Assembly: GCA_020639235.1 (NCBI GenBank)
Contig: JACKHC010000001.1
Coordinates: 496,001 to 560,000, forward strand
Direction of reading: 5' to 3'
Origin: Phycisphaeraceae bacterium
GTDB lineage: Bacteria > Planctomycetota > Phycisphaerae > Phycisphaerales > UBA1924
Length of the DNA stretch: 64,000 nucleotides
The notes under the pieces are model-generated. The model was not told where the DNA came from. It saw nothing but the letters and a program-made list of their open reading frames with translations, and searched no databases. Of the stretch, positions 27,360 through 36,533 are shown in pieces. The translations under genes were made by a program, and so were the position numbers. The stretch's first letter is position 1; every line of letters begins with the position of its first letter.

Positions 27360-28769
27360 TCACCGAAGCGACACCACCGTCACTCCCAACTGCAGCACCG
27401 CAAGCACAACAACCAGCGGCGTCCGAACCGCGTGCGCCCACCGCACCGGCGCGAACTCATTCCTATCGGGCACAAGCGACTCAATCCGCGCGCACGCCAA
27501 CGCCACCCAAACGAGCACCAGCGGCTCGTAATACCGAGGCCACGCCAGCGCCCCGGAAGTCTGCGACGCGACAAACGCGCCCAGCACGCTCAGCATCACC
27601 CACCGATCCCGCCGCCCCAGCGCGTTGAAAATCATCCCCGCCATCACCGCACCCGCGATCGACCCCAGCACAATCACCGGCGACCGCTCCCCAACCGTCG
27701 GCAACCGCTTCACGACAATCCAGATGTGCGAGATCCGATCCTCGAAGCGGTACGAACTCTCCGGCACAACACCCACAACCAGACCGATCACCGCCGACAC
27801 CATCAACGCTACGCGCGCACCCGTCCGCTCCCGCAGCGCCGCCCACGCCGCGGGCAACCAGTCACCCACGAAGAACGCACCAAAGATCGCCAGCACACTC
27901 AGCACCGTCGCCGGCACCACGAAGTTCGGCCCGCTCAACCGAGTCGAAAAACTCGGAGGCGTCATCCCGTCCCACACCATCACAAACCAGGCGATCAGCC
28001 CGATCGCCGGCAGCGTCGCAAGCACCGCGACCCCCGTGCGCATCGCCTTCCGCGAGAGCGGGTCCTCGCGCGACGGTATCCACGCCGCCCGCGCCGCATC
28101 GCTTACGTCCCGCTCCCCGAGCCACCACGCGAACCAGATCGGCGCCGCAGCCCAGATGTGCACCTGGCGCACCAGCACCAATCCCACCAGCGCTGCCCCC
28201 GCCCCAACCAGCGCACAAATCCGCAACCGCGCCATCAGCGCGATCATCATGATCACCAGCACCAAGAGCCACGCCGCATTGTCCGGCAACAACCACCCCG
28301 CGCTCGACACTACGTACACCGAAAACGCCAGCGGCATCGCGCGCGTGACTCCATACCGCGCACCACGCATCACCCCGCCCACCGCCAGCGCATACACCAT
28401 CACCCCCACGAACACCGCGCCGATCAACGCCGACATCCCACGCAGCACCCGCGCATCATCCGATACCACCCGCGCCACCACCGCCATCATCAGGTGATAA
28501 CCCGGCGTCGTCGCCGACGCGTAATCCGACAGATCCGGCGTCGGCAGCTGCGCTTCGAACGCGCGAATCACCGGCAGGTGATACCCGCCATGGTCAAACC
28601 CGGCGCGCGTCTTGTACTCGCTCGCCGTCGGCGCGCTCCCGTCATAGTCCGTCACCACAATCGGCATCAGCGCCAGAAAGAACACCACACCAGCGAACAC
28701 CGCCGCGATCATGCTCTGGCGGCGGTGCCCCTCGGGCGAGTACACGGCATGTCGGAGCGGAATATTCAC
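27360..28769 (-). CDS. Multipass membrane protein, GT-C/GT39-like
   Basis: 469 residues from the GTG at 28769, which overlaps the upstream methyltransferase stop as GTGA. About 11 hydrophobic segments; the first extracytoplasmic loop after MIAAVFAGVVFFLALMPIVV holds TDYDGSAPTASEY with acidic residues as in GT-C enzymes that use polyprenyl-phosphate sugars, and HGGYHLPVIRAF follows. No signature is decisive, so this could also be an unrelated membrane protein. It sits beside a methyltransferase and opposite a decaprenyl-phosphate phosphoribosyltransferase homologue that would make a polyprenyl-linked pentose donor, which supports a GT-C role. Confidence 0.65.
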   Translation of the reverse strand: MNIPLRHAVYSPEGHRRQSMIAAVFAGVVFFLALMPIVVTDYDGSAPTASEYKTRAGFDHGGYHLPVIRAFEAQLPTPDLSDYASATTPGYHLMMAVVARVVSDDARVLRGMSALIGAVFVGVMVYALAVGGVMRGARYGVTRAMPLAFSVYVVSSAGWLLPDNAAWLLVLVIMMIALMARLRICALVGAGAALVGLVLVRQVHIWAAAPIWFAWWLGERDVSDAARAAWIPSREDPLSRKAMRTGVAVLATLPAIGLIAWFVMVWDGMTPPSFSTRLSGPNFVVPATVLSVLAIFGAFFVGDWLPAAWAALRERTGARVALMVSAVIGLVVGVVPESSYRFEDRISHIWIVVKRLPTVGERSPVIVLGSIAGAVMAGMIFNALGRRDRWVMLSVLGAFVASQTSGALAWPRYYEPLVLVWVALACARIESLVPDRNEFAPVRWAHAVRTPLVVVLAVLQLGVTVVSLR

Positions 28770-29476
28770 GGGCGTCGAAACACTCTCAGATCGTGTCCGT
28801 ACCACCATCGGTTGATCCGCTCGCTCCGCACAAGTTCCATCCCCTCCGCCCGCGCCCACGCCTCGATGTTCCCGATCGGCTCCTCGTCGATCCATTGCCG
28901 CGCCATCACCAGGTCGTGCATCCGGTTCATCCCCCGCCGCCACAGCGGCCGCCGGCACATGTCCTTGTACAGAAACACCCCGCCCGCCCGCACCCGCCCG
29001 CACGCACGTTTCACCACATCGCGGCGAATCCCCTTGGGCAAATGGTGCATCACATCCACGATCGAAACCACATCAAATCCCCCCGTTCCGTCCTCCCCGC
29101 CCGGCCACGCATCCCCCGCGTCCACCACACAGAACGAAAGCGCCGCCGCCCCCTCGGGCAACCTCCCCTTCATCGCGTCCGCAGCCGCGATCGCACCTCT
29201 CGAAGTATCAAACCCCACCACCTCCCGCGCCCGCCCGCTCGCCGCCAGCAGCGCCGCGAACAACCCCGACCCGCACCCCACATCCAGGACCCTCGACCCC
29301 ATCGGGACAGCACGCACCAACACCTCAAAGGGGCAGATGTAAGGCCGCCACGCCGCGAGCGTTCTCGCAATAAACGACGCATCCCCGTACAGCCCCCGCG
29401 CGATCCGCGAGAGGTCCCGCGCCGTATGCTCGCTTGGAGACTCGTCCACCCGGTTGTCAGGATGCCCGTCGCTCAT
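28766..29476 (-). CDS. Class I SAM-dependent methyltransferase
   Basis: 236 residues from ATG 29476 (MSDGHPDNRVDESP); a TTG 33 bases earlier is less likely. SAM motif I GSRVLDVGCGSGLFAALLA, motif II VVGFDTSRGAI, then FDVVSIVDVMHHLPKG and GGVFLYKDMCRRPLW. The late Trp/Arg-rich NRWWYGHDLRVF tail is not part of the core fold. Coupled to the membrane GT-like gene downstream and divergent from the UbiA-type gene, so probably part of the glycolipid or polysaccharide pathway rather than quinone synthesis. Acceptor unknown. Confidence 0.83.
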   Translation of the reverse strand: MSDGHPDNRVDESPSEHTARDLSRIARGLYGDASFIARTLAAWRPYICPFEVLVRAVPMGSRVLDVGCGSGLFAALLAASGRAREVVGFDTSRGAIAAADAMKGRLPEGAAALSFCVVDAGDAWPGGEDGTGGFDVVSIVDVMHHLPKGIRRDVVKRACGRVRAGGVFLYKDMCRRPLWRRGMNRMHDLVMARQWIDEEPIGNIEAWARAEGMELVRSERINRWWYGHDLRVFRRP

Positions 29477-29578
29477 CACGCTCACGAGCGTACCGCCCCC
29501 ATAGTTCAATCGCCCATTTCACGCCCGATCGCACGCTTCCATTGCACTCCGCACCGCAAAGGGGTCGATTCAAGTCCG

Positions 29579-30571
29579 ATGCCCGACGCCACCGCAACAC
29601 ACCCCGAAGCGATCCCGAGCCGCGGGCTGGCGCGCAGCCTCGTCCGCCTCGCCCGGCCCCGCCAATGGGTTAAGAGCGGGTTCGTCCTCGTCGGCCCCTT
29701 CTACGGTCTGCCCGATCTCCTGCACGAGCCCCGAAACCTCGCCTTCTGGTGGGTCATGGGGGTCGCCGCGATGGCCGCCGCCGCCTTCGCCCTCGCCTCA
29801 TCCGGGTGCTATGTCTTCAACGATCTTGCCGACCGGGAAGCCGACAAGCTGCACCCCCGCAAGTGCCGACGCCCCATCGCCGCCGGTCACGTATCCCCCG
29901 GACAGGCACGGTTATTCGGACTCTTCCTGTACGCCGCCGCCGCCGCGATCTCACTGGCGATCCCGATCGAGTTCAACCAAAGACTGATCGTTCTGGCCAT
30001 CCTCGTGATCTACGTGCTTAAGGAGGTCGCCTATTCCAACTATTTCAAGCACAAGGTCGTGGCGGATGTCATGAGTCTCTCCCTGGGATTCGTCCTCCGC
30101 GTCGGCGCGGGCTGCGCCGCCGTCATGGTCGTCCCCTCCGACTGGCTCCTCACCGTCACATTCTTCCTCTCCATGTACCTCGCCTTCGGCAAGCGCCTCG
30201 GCGAACGCCGAACCCTCGCCGCCACAGGGGACGGCGCCGCAGCCGCCCATCGCAAAGTCCAGGAGCGCTATTCCGACACGTCCCTCGAGATGTTCGTCGC
30301 CGTCACCGCCGTCGTCACACTCGTGATCTATACCCTTTATGTGCAAGAAGTTAGCGAGTTCTACACCCACGGCTTCAACCTGCTCTGGATCACGGTCATC
30401 CCCACCACCTACGGTCTGCTCCGGTCCTTCGTCCTCCTCGATAAAGGCGTCTATGACGACCCCACCGAACTCGCCCTCAGAGATCGCGGATGCCGCGCCG
30501 CCGGCGCAGCATTCGTCGTCCTCACCATCGCACTGATGGCCGCCCGCACCTCCGGAAAGTGGCCGTGGTGA
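29579..30571 (+). CDS. UbiA-family prenyltransferase, decaprenyl-phosphate phosphoribosyltransferase-like
   Basis: 330 residues, about eight or nine hydrophobic segments. ARPRQWVKSGFVLVGPFY and the first Asp-rich motif CYVFNDLADREADKLHPRKCRRPIAAG match the branch that transfers 5-phosphoribose from PRPP to polyprenyl phosphate (as mycobacterial UbiA/Rv3806c) better than quinone-pathway UbiA. The second region YSNYFKHKVVADVMSLSLGFVLRVGAG also fits. The product would feed lipid-linked ribose or arabinose donors. The partner oxidoreductases (DprE1/DprE2) are not in the window, so ribose may be the sugar used. Divergent from the methyltransferase/GT-C-like pair. Confidence 0.85.
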   Translation: MPDATATHPEAIPSRGLARSLVRLARPRQWVKSGFVLVGPFYGLPDLLHEPRNLAFWWVMGVAAMAAAAFALASSGCYVFNDLADREADKLHPRKCRRPIAAGHVSPGQARLFGLFLYAAAAAISLAIPIEFNQRLIVLAILVIYVLKEVAYSNYFKHKVVADVMSLSLGFVLRVGAGCAAVMVVPSDWLLTVTFFLSMYLAFGKRLGERRTLAATGDGAAAAHRKVQERYSDTSLEMFVAVTAVVTLVIYTLYVQEVSEFYTHGFNLLWITVIPTTYGLLRSFVLLDKGVYDDPTELALRDRGCRAAGAAFVVLTIALMAARTSGKWPW

Positions 30572-30786
30572 TCGCCATTTCCGAGAATCAGGACCGATCA
30601 GCGAAAATTGGTCCCATCTTCAATACTGGTGGATGACACCCCGGCCGCACCGAGGTGTATACAGATGATGTACCCCACGCCCCCGTGGGTCGGTGTAGTT
30701 GTCGGGTCGTGCCCCGATACACGGTCGACCATCAGACCGTGCGTCGCGGCGTGACCCAGTTCGTGTCACCCGGCAAGGAGTAATCA

Positions 30787-33639
30787 ATGGCAGCATCCAG
30801 AAAACGACTCGCACTCTCAGCCGTCGTCATCGCAGCGTTCGCGGGGCTCGCGACCCCCGCATCCGCCGCCGACGACTTCCCCGAGTTCTCCAAGGTCTCC
30901 GAAGACTTCACCAAAGTCGTCTCCACCACCGAAGACCGCTCGATGTGGACGCTCTGGACCCGCAACAAAGACGGCCAGATGCTCGCCGAACTCCCGCGCA
31001 ATTTCGAGAACCAGAACTACTTCTTCGCCATGACCGTCGCGTCGGGCGACCGCTGGGCCGGGCTCCAGGGTGCCGACATGTATGTCAAGTGGAAGCGCTA
31101 CGACAAGCGCCTCGCGCTCATCCAGCCCAACTATGAGATCCGCACTTCCGGTGACGCTTCCTCCAAGGACTCCGTCAACCGCACCTTCACCGACCGCGTC
31201 ATCCTCGACATCCCCATCCTCACCATGGGCCCCGGCGGCGGACCCGTCATCGATCTCGATGCGCTGCTCCTCAATGAAGGCAGCAACTTCTTCGGCGGCA
31301 CCGCCGCCGGCCTCCAGACCCGACTCACCAACATCAAGAAGGCCAAGGCCTTCCCGGAGAATGTCGAGATCTCCTTCGAACTCCCCGGGCGCGACGGCAG
31401 CCTCCGCACCCTTTCCTACTCCATCCGCACCATCCCCGAAAACACCGGCTACAAGCCCCGCGAGGCCGACAACCGCGTCGGGTTCTTCACCACCAACTAC
31501 ACCGATCTCGGCGCCTACAACACCGACAACAAGTACAAGCGCTACATCAACCGCTGGCAGCTCGAGAAGGCCGACCCCTCGCTCAAACTCTCACCCCCCA
31601 AAGAGCCCATCATCTTCTACGTCGAGCACACCGTCCCCGTGCGCTACCGCCGCTGGATCAAAGAAGGCACTCTGATGTGGAACAAAGCCTTCGAGAACGT
31701 CGGCATCCAGGACGCCGTCCAGGTCTTCTTCCAGGACAAGGCCACCGGCGCCCATATGGATAAGGACCCAGAGGACGCCCGCTACAACTTCATCCTCTGG
31801 CTCTCCAACGACATCTCCACCGCCATCGGCCCGAGCCGCGTCCACCCGCTCACCGGCCAGATCCTCGACGCCGACATCGTCCTCACCGACGGCTGGCTCC
31901 GCGTCTTCAAGGGTCAGTGGGACGACATCATGTCCGAGGTCGTCATGGAGGGCATGGCCCCCGAGACGCTCGCATGGCTCAACGACAAGCCCCAATGGGA
32001 CCCCCGCGTCCGCTTCGCGCCGCCCGAGCAGCGCCCCTACATCATCGCGCAGCGCCGCGCCATGGGCGTGCTGCCCATGGGCGGAGCGCCCATCGCCAAC
32101 TCCGATCCCACCACCTTCGGTGACGAGGAGTACGACGGCCTCGTCGGCCGCCTCTCGCAGATGAACGGTTTCTGCAACGCCGCCTCCGGCAAGGCCTACG
32201 ACATGGCCATGGTCCGCGCCATGGGCGAAATGGTCGGCTTCATTGAAATGGCCCGCGGCGCCGACGCCCAGGCCGCCGAGGGCGACATCCTCGACGGCGT
32301 CCCCGAGTCCTTCGTCGGTCCGCTCCTCGCCGACCTCGTCGCGCACGAAGTCGGGCACACCCTGGGCCTCCGTCACAACTTCAAGGCCTCTTCCGTCTAC
32401 GACCTCGAAGAGATCAACTCCGACAAGCTCAAGGGCAAGACCACATGGACCGGCTCCGTGATGGACTATCACCCCCTCAACATCAACCTCGATGAGAATC
32501 TCATCCAGGGCGACTACGCGCCGATCGACATCGGCCCCTATGACATGTGGGCCATCGAGTACGGCTACACCAACGGCGACCTCAAGGAAGTCCTCAAGCG
32601 CGTCGCCGAGCCCCAACTCGCATACGCCACCGACGAAGACACCGGCGGCTCCGACCCCCTCGCCCGCCGCTACGATTTCGCCAAGAACCCGCTCGACTAC
32701 GCCAACTCCAAGATGGACCTCGCACGGTTCTTCCGCTCCAACCTCCTCGACAAGTATGTCAAGGACGGCGAGTCTTGGTATCAGGCACGCCAGGGCTACA
32801 TGCTCTCGCTCCGCGAGCAGTCCGGCGCGCTCTCCATCATGGCCAACTGGGTCGGCGGCGCCTTCGTCAACCGCGATCAGAAGGGCGACCCCAACGCGCG
32901 TCCGCCCATCCAGCCCGTGCCCGCAGCAGATCAGCGCGCCGCGCTCAAGTTCTGCATCGACAACGCCTTCACCGATGAGTCGTTCGGCCTCACGCCCGAA
33001 CTCCTCTCCTACCTCACCGTCGACAAGTGGTACGACCGTGGCGGCTCCCTCGAAGACTCGCCCTGGCCCGTCCACGATCGAGTCCTGGCCATCCAGTCCT
33101 CGACCATGACCATGCTCATGAACCCGACGACCCTCTCCCGCGTCTACGACAACGAGTTCCGAATCCCCGCCGGCGAGGACGCCCTCACACTCCCCGAGGT
33201 CCTCTTCGGAATCACCGACGCCGCCTGGTCGGAACTCGACCAGCGGCTCGAGAAGCGCTACACCGCGCGCGAGCCGATGATCTCGTCGCTCCGCCGCAAC
33301 CTCCAGAGCGAGCAACTCGATCGTCTCATCGATCTGGCCATGCCCGAGGGTCTCTATGGCCCCGCCGCCAAGCCGGTCGCCGACCTTGCGACGCTCAAAC
33401 TCAAGGAACTCAACACCAAGATCGAAGCGCTCACCAAGAACGGCTCGGCCGACCGCATCGATCCCTACACACTCGCGCACCTCGAAGACGCCAAGAGCCG
33501 AATCGGTCGCACGCTCAACGCGCAGACCATCTTCAACATCAAGGACGCCGCCGCCGGCGCCTCGATGCCCTTCTCGTTCTTCGGACAAGAGGCCCGCAAC
33601 CTCTCCAACCACGGCGATGACTGCAACCACAATCACTGA
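30787..33639 (+). CDS. Secreted zinc metalloprotease (DUF5117/DUF4953-type)
   Basis: 950 residues. Sec signal peptide 1-27 (RLALSAVVIAAFAGLATPASAA). Catalytic metzincin motif HEVGHTLGLRH at 520-530, followed by GSVMDYHPLNI with the Met-turn-like methionine. The N-terminal half carries the NYFFAMTVASGDRWAGLQG and PVRYRRWIKEGTLMWNKAFE segments seen in the large bacterial DUF5117/DUF4953 exported metalloproteases. The C-terminus ends in a His/Asn/Cys tail (HGDDCNHNH). A well-placed AAGGAG lies 5 bases before the ATG. The 215-bp leader contains a CCCACG/CGTGGG hairpin near 30674-30689. Monocistronic, with a terminator right behind. Probably degrades extracellular or periplasmic protein; substrate unknown. 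Confidence 0.9.
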   Translation: MAASRKRLALSAVVIAAFAGLATPASAADDFPEFSKVSEDFTKVVSTTEDRSMWTLWTRNKDGQMLAELPRNFENQNYFFAMTVASGDRWAGLQGADMYVKWKRYDKRLALIQPNYEIRTSGDASSKDSVNRTFTDRVILDIPILTMGPGGGPVIDLDALLLNEGSNFFGGTAAGLQTRLTNIKKAKAFPENVEISFELPGRDGSLRTLSYSIRTIPENTGYKPREADNRVGFFTTNYTDLGAYNTDNKYKRYINRWQLEKADPSLKLSPPKEPIIFYVEHTVPVRYRRWIKEGTLMWNKAFENVGIQDAVQVFFQDKATGAHMDKDPEDARYNFILWLSNDISTAIGPSRVHPLTGQILDADIVLTDGWLRVFKGQWDDIMSEVVMEGMAPETLAWLNDKPQWDPRVRFAPPEQRPYIIAQRRAMGVLPMGGAPIANSDPTTFGDEEYDGLVGRLSQMNGFCNAASGKAYDMAMVRAMGEMVGFIEMARGADAQAAEGDILDGVPESFVGPLLADLVAHEVGHTLGLRHNFKASSVYDLEEINSDKLKGKTTWTGSVMDYHPLNINLDENLIQGDYAPIDIGPYDMWAIEYGYTNGDLKEVLKRVAEPQLAYATDEDTGGSDPLARRYDFAKNPLDYANSKMDLARFFRSNLLDKYVKDGESWYQARQGYMLSLREQSGALSIMANWVGGAFVNRDQKGDPNARPPIQPVPAADQRAALKFCIDNAFTDESFGLTPELLSYLTVDKWYDRGGSLEDSPWPVHDRVLAIQSSTMTMLMNPTTLSRVYDNEFRIPAGEDALTLPEVLFGITDAAWSELDQRLEKRYTAREPMISSLRRNLQSEQLDRLIDLAMPEGLYGPAAKPVADLATLKLKELNTKIEALTKNGSADRIDPYTLAHLEDAKSRIGRTLNAQTIFNIKDAAAGASMPFSFFGQEARNLSNHGDDCNHNH

Positions 33640-33668
33640 TCTGCGCAGAATCAGTTCCTAGGTTTGCC

Positions 33669-33698
33669 AAGGGCCGTCCCATCCGGGGCGGCCCTTTT
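33669..33698 (+). terminator. Intrinsic terminator of the metalloprotease gene
   Basis: Stem GGGCCGTCCC (33671-33680) with GGGGCGGCCC (33685-33694), one wobble pair, loop ATCC, then TTTT. The last T begins the stop codon of the converging trpD gene. Confidence 0.85.
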
Positions 33699-34723
33699 CA
33701 TTCCCGGCTGGAGATCTCGATCAGGCCGTCCAGCGCCGCCGCCGCGCGACCGGAGTCGATCGACTCACGCGCCAGTGCAACCCCCACGCCCATGTCGGGC
33801 GCAGCCCCGCCAACCATCAACGCCGCCGCCGCGTTCAACTCCACAATCCCCCGCGCCGCGCATCGCTCCCCGCCGAGCACGCGCCGAATCACATCCGCAG
33901 CACCATCAAGCGTGGTCACGCGGAGGTCATCCAGCGTCGCCCGCGCGATCCCATACTCCCCCGGCTCGATCACGCCCTCGCTCACAACGCCGCCGCGCAC
34001 CCGCGCAAACCGAGTCGCCCCCGTCGTCGTGATCTCGTCCATCCCGTCCTCGCCGTGCACCACCATCGCGTCCACCGAGCCCAGCGCGCCCAGCGCCCCG
34101 GCGATCATCCGCACCTTCGTCCCGTCGTACACACCCATCAACTGCCGAGTCGCTCCCGCCGGGTTCGTGAGCGGCCCAAGCAGATTGAAGATCGTCGGGA
34201 ATCCAAGCGACTTCCGGGGAACCGCCGCGTACCGCATCGCCGGATGGTGATTCACCGCAAAGCAGAAGCACACACCGATCTCGCGCAGACACGCGCCCTC
34301 AACTTCCGGCGGCGCATCGATGTTCACACCGAGATGCGCCAGCACCTCCGCCGACCCCCGCCCCGTCCGCGACCTCCCGCCGTGCTTCACCACCCGCACC
34401 GGTCGCACCCCCTGCGCCCCCGCCACCACGAACGCCACCGCCGTTGAGATATTGAAAGTCTTGGGCGCACCGCCCGTCCCGCAGGTGTCGATCACCGAGT
34501 CCCGCAGGTCCTCCGCGATCGGCGTGTTGGTCGCGTGCGCCCGCATCACCCGCGCCCCCGCCACGATCTCCTCAAGCGTGGGCTCCCGCGCCGCGATCAG
34601 CGCCAGCATCGCCCCGACCTGCACCTCGTTCGCCTGCCCCGTCAATACATCCGAAAAAGCACGCTCAGCCTGCGCACCCGTCATCGCTTTCAGCGTCAAT
34701 AAATGGGCCAGCAGGTCCTGCAT
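33698..34723 (-). CDS. trpD: Anthranilate phosphoribosyltransferase
   Basis: Joins anthranilate and PRPP in tryptophan synthesis. 341 residues, normal length. Glycine-rich DTCGTGGAPKTFNIST, KHGGRSRTGRGSAEVL, GFPTIFNLLGPLTNPA and LGSVDAMVVHGEDGMDEI identify the family. Two motifs deviate from consensus: GGAP instead of the common GGDG in the PRPP loop, and KHGGR instead of KHGNR; both are in the substrate site but the rest is intact. No other trp genes are next to it. Converges on the metalloprotease gene. Confidence 0.93.
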   Translation of the reverse strand: MQDLLAHLLTLKAMTGAQAERAFSDVLTGQANEVQVGAMLALIAAREPTLEEIVAGARVMRAHATNTPIAEDLRDSVIDTCGTGGAPKTFNISTAVAFVVAGAQGVRPVRVVKHGGRSRTGRGSAEVLAHLGVNIDAPPEVEGACLREIGVCFCFAVNHHPAMRYAAVPRKSLGFPTIFNLLGPLTNPAGATRQLMGVYDGTKVRMIAGALGALGSVDAMVVHGEDGMDEITTTGATRFARVRGGVVSEGVIEPGEYGIARATLDDLRVTTLDGAADVIRRVLGGERCAARGIVELNAAAALMVGGAAPDMGVGVALARESIDSGRAAAALDGLIEISSRE

Positions 34724-34835
34724 TCCGATGAAAGAGTACCCGCTGACGCACCCTCCGGCGGGGCGTCCTCATACAAGAGCATGAGCCGCCGGGGCCTATA
34801 CTCAGCCCGACCCCAACAACCGGAGCCGCACCCTC

Positions 34836-36533
34836 ATGCCGATCCGATCCCTCATCGCTGGCGCCGTCGTCCTCGTCGCCGCGTCGCTCTGCCGCGCCGA
34901 CCTCCCCGACATCGTCGACGCCATCCCCGCCGACGCCCGCGCCGCCGTCGTCATCCCCTCTGTCAACGAGTTCGACGGAGCCGTCACACAACTCCTCATC
35001 GCCATGGAGCAGGGCGAGGCCTCATCCCCCAAGCAACTCCTCCGCATCGTCGGCATCGCCGGCGCCATCGACGCTCGCAGGCCCATCGCCGTCTTCTACC
35101 GCACGCAGAACGACTCGCCCATGCTCGCGGCCCTCGTGCCCACGCTCAACGCCAAGAAGGCCATGGAGTCCCTCGGCGCGACCAAGGGAGCAGGCGGAAA
35201 CGACAACATCTGGTCCTTCGAGGCCGGCTCGCGCACCTGGTTCGTCCGCGCGCTCACCGACAACGACCTCCTCGTCGGACTCGAGCCCCGCTCACTCGCC
35301 GCCTACACGCCAGTCACAGGCCAACTCGATGCCCACAAAGCCGTCATGGGCGACGCCGGCCGCGCCGCCGCGCAGAACGCCAGCATCATCGCGTGGGGCA
35401 ACATGGACGAGTTCCGCCCCATGCTCAATGGGTGGCTCGCCAAGGCCGGTTCATCCATCAACGCGCTCAAGGCCGGGCTGGGCAACACAACCGCGCCCGG
35501 TGCCGACGAACTCGCATCCTTCATCGACACCCTCACGCACGCGATCTCCCGCGACGCCGACCGCTTCACCCTCACCGCGCGCACCGACGCCAACGGCGTC
35601 GTCGCCCAGTTCGCCTCATCGTTCACGCCCGACTCACAGATGCACCGCGCCGCAACCGCGAGCAGGCCCGCCGAGCCGCGCGAACTCTTCGCCGGCCTGC
35701 CGGCGCTCCCGTATCTCCTGGCCCTGAGCGTGGACGCCTCCCACGAAGGCGTGCGCGCCATCGCCGCAACATCCGCGAACGCGACCGGCGACAAACCCAC
35801 CGCCCTCCACACCGCAGAGGCGCTCGCGCTCGCCGCCTACGAACCGCCCGGCATGCTCGTCATGGAAGGCGCCCTCTCGCGCGTCATCCTCCACTTCGCA
35901 GCCGAAAGGCCCGACACCACCGCACGCTGGTTCAAGTCCTACATCAAGTCCCTCGACGGCACGCAGGGCGCATCGGTCTCCTACGACGACGCCACGGGCC
36001 AGGTCGCGGGCGTCTCCATCGACCGGTGGGTCATGTCGATTCCCAACAGCGGCAACCGCTCCGCCCAACTCCTCTACGGCCAGCACGGCACGCCCCGAGG
36101 CGTCGTCGCGCTCCGCGAGCACGACGGCTACATCACCTCCGCCCCCGACGATCTCATCACCAACATCCTCAAAGGCCGCGCCGCCCGATCCCTCGCCTCA
36201 AACGCGCAGATCAAGGAACTCGCCTCGTGGCTCCCCGCCGATCCCGCCGCGCAGGGCTTCCTCAACTTCCGCCCCATGCTCATGCAGGCCATGCCCATGC
36301 TCGCCATGATGGGCATCAACATCGATGTCCCCCTCCGACTCCCGCCCATCGCCGCTTCAATCTCCATGCACGACGGCCAGGCGCACGCCGGCGCATTCGT
36401 CCCCGCGTACGCGATCAAACTCGCGTGGCAGTTCTACAAAGCCAACCAGGCCATGAACGCCCCGCCCCCCGAGCCGCAACCACGCCCCGGCGTCAACCCT
36501 TCGCGAGGGGGCGACGGGCAGAATCAGAAGTGA
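34836..36533 (+). CDS. Exported protein of unknown function, DUF3352-like
   Basis: 565 residues; signal peptide ending near LCRADL (about residue 21). The first part (IPADARAAVVIPSVNEFDGAV, then PIAVFYRTQNDSPMLAALVPTLNAKKAMESLG) resembles the repeated beta-alpha-beta units of DUF3352-type proteins, which keep an ADAAAVVxV-like start. The C-terminus is Pro-rich and disordered. No catalytic motif seen. Translation is coupled to folP (stop overlaps the GTG start by 4 bases), though the functions look unrelated. Confidence 0.72.
   Translation: MPIRSLIAGAVVLVAASLCRADLPDIVDAIPADARAAVVIPSVNEFDGAVTQLLIAMEQGEASSPKQLLRIVGIAGAIDARRPIAVFYRTQNDSPMLAALVPTLNAKKAMESLGATKGAGGNDNIWSFEAGSRTWFVRALTDNDLLVGLEPRSLAAYTPVTGQLDAHKAVMGDAGRAAAQNASIIAWGNMDEFRPMLNGWLAKAGSSINALKAGLGNTTAPGADELASFIDTLTHAISRDADRFTLTARTDANGVVAQFASSFTPDSQMHRAATASRPAEPRELFAGLPALPYLLALSVDASHEGVRAIAATSANATGDKPTALHTAEALALAAYEPPGMLVMEGALSRVILHFAAERPDTTARWFKSYIKSLDGTQGASVSYDDATGQVAGVSIDRWVMSIPNSGNRSAQLLYGQHGTPRGVVALREHDGYITSAPDDLITNILKGRAARSLASNAQIKELASWLPADPAAQGFLNFRPMLMQAMPMLAMMGINIDVPLRLPPIAASISMHDGQAHAGAFVPAYAIKLAWQFYKANQAMNAPPPEPQPRPGVNPSRGGDGQNQK

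Noticed and set aside
34703..36529. Upstream extension of folP as an 900-residue frame
   Set aside because: It overlaps the DUF3352-like gene in another frame and has Arg/His-rich sequence; the real folP starts at GTG 36530.
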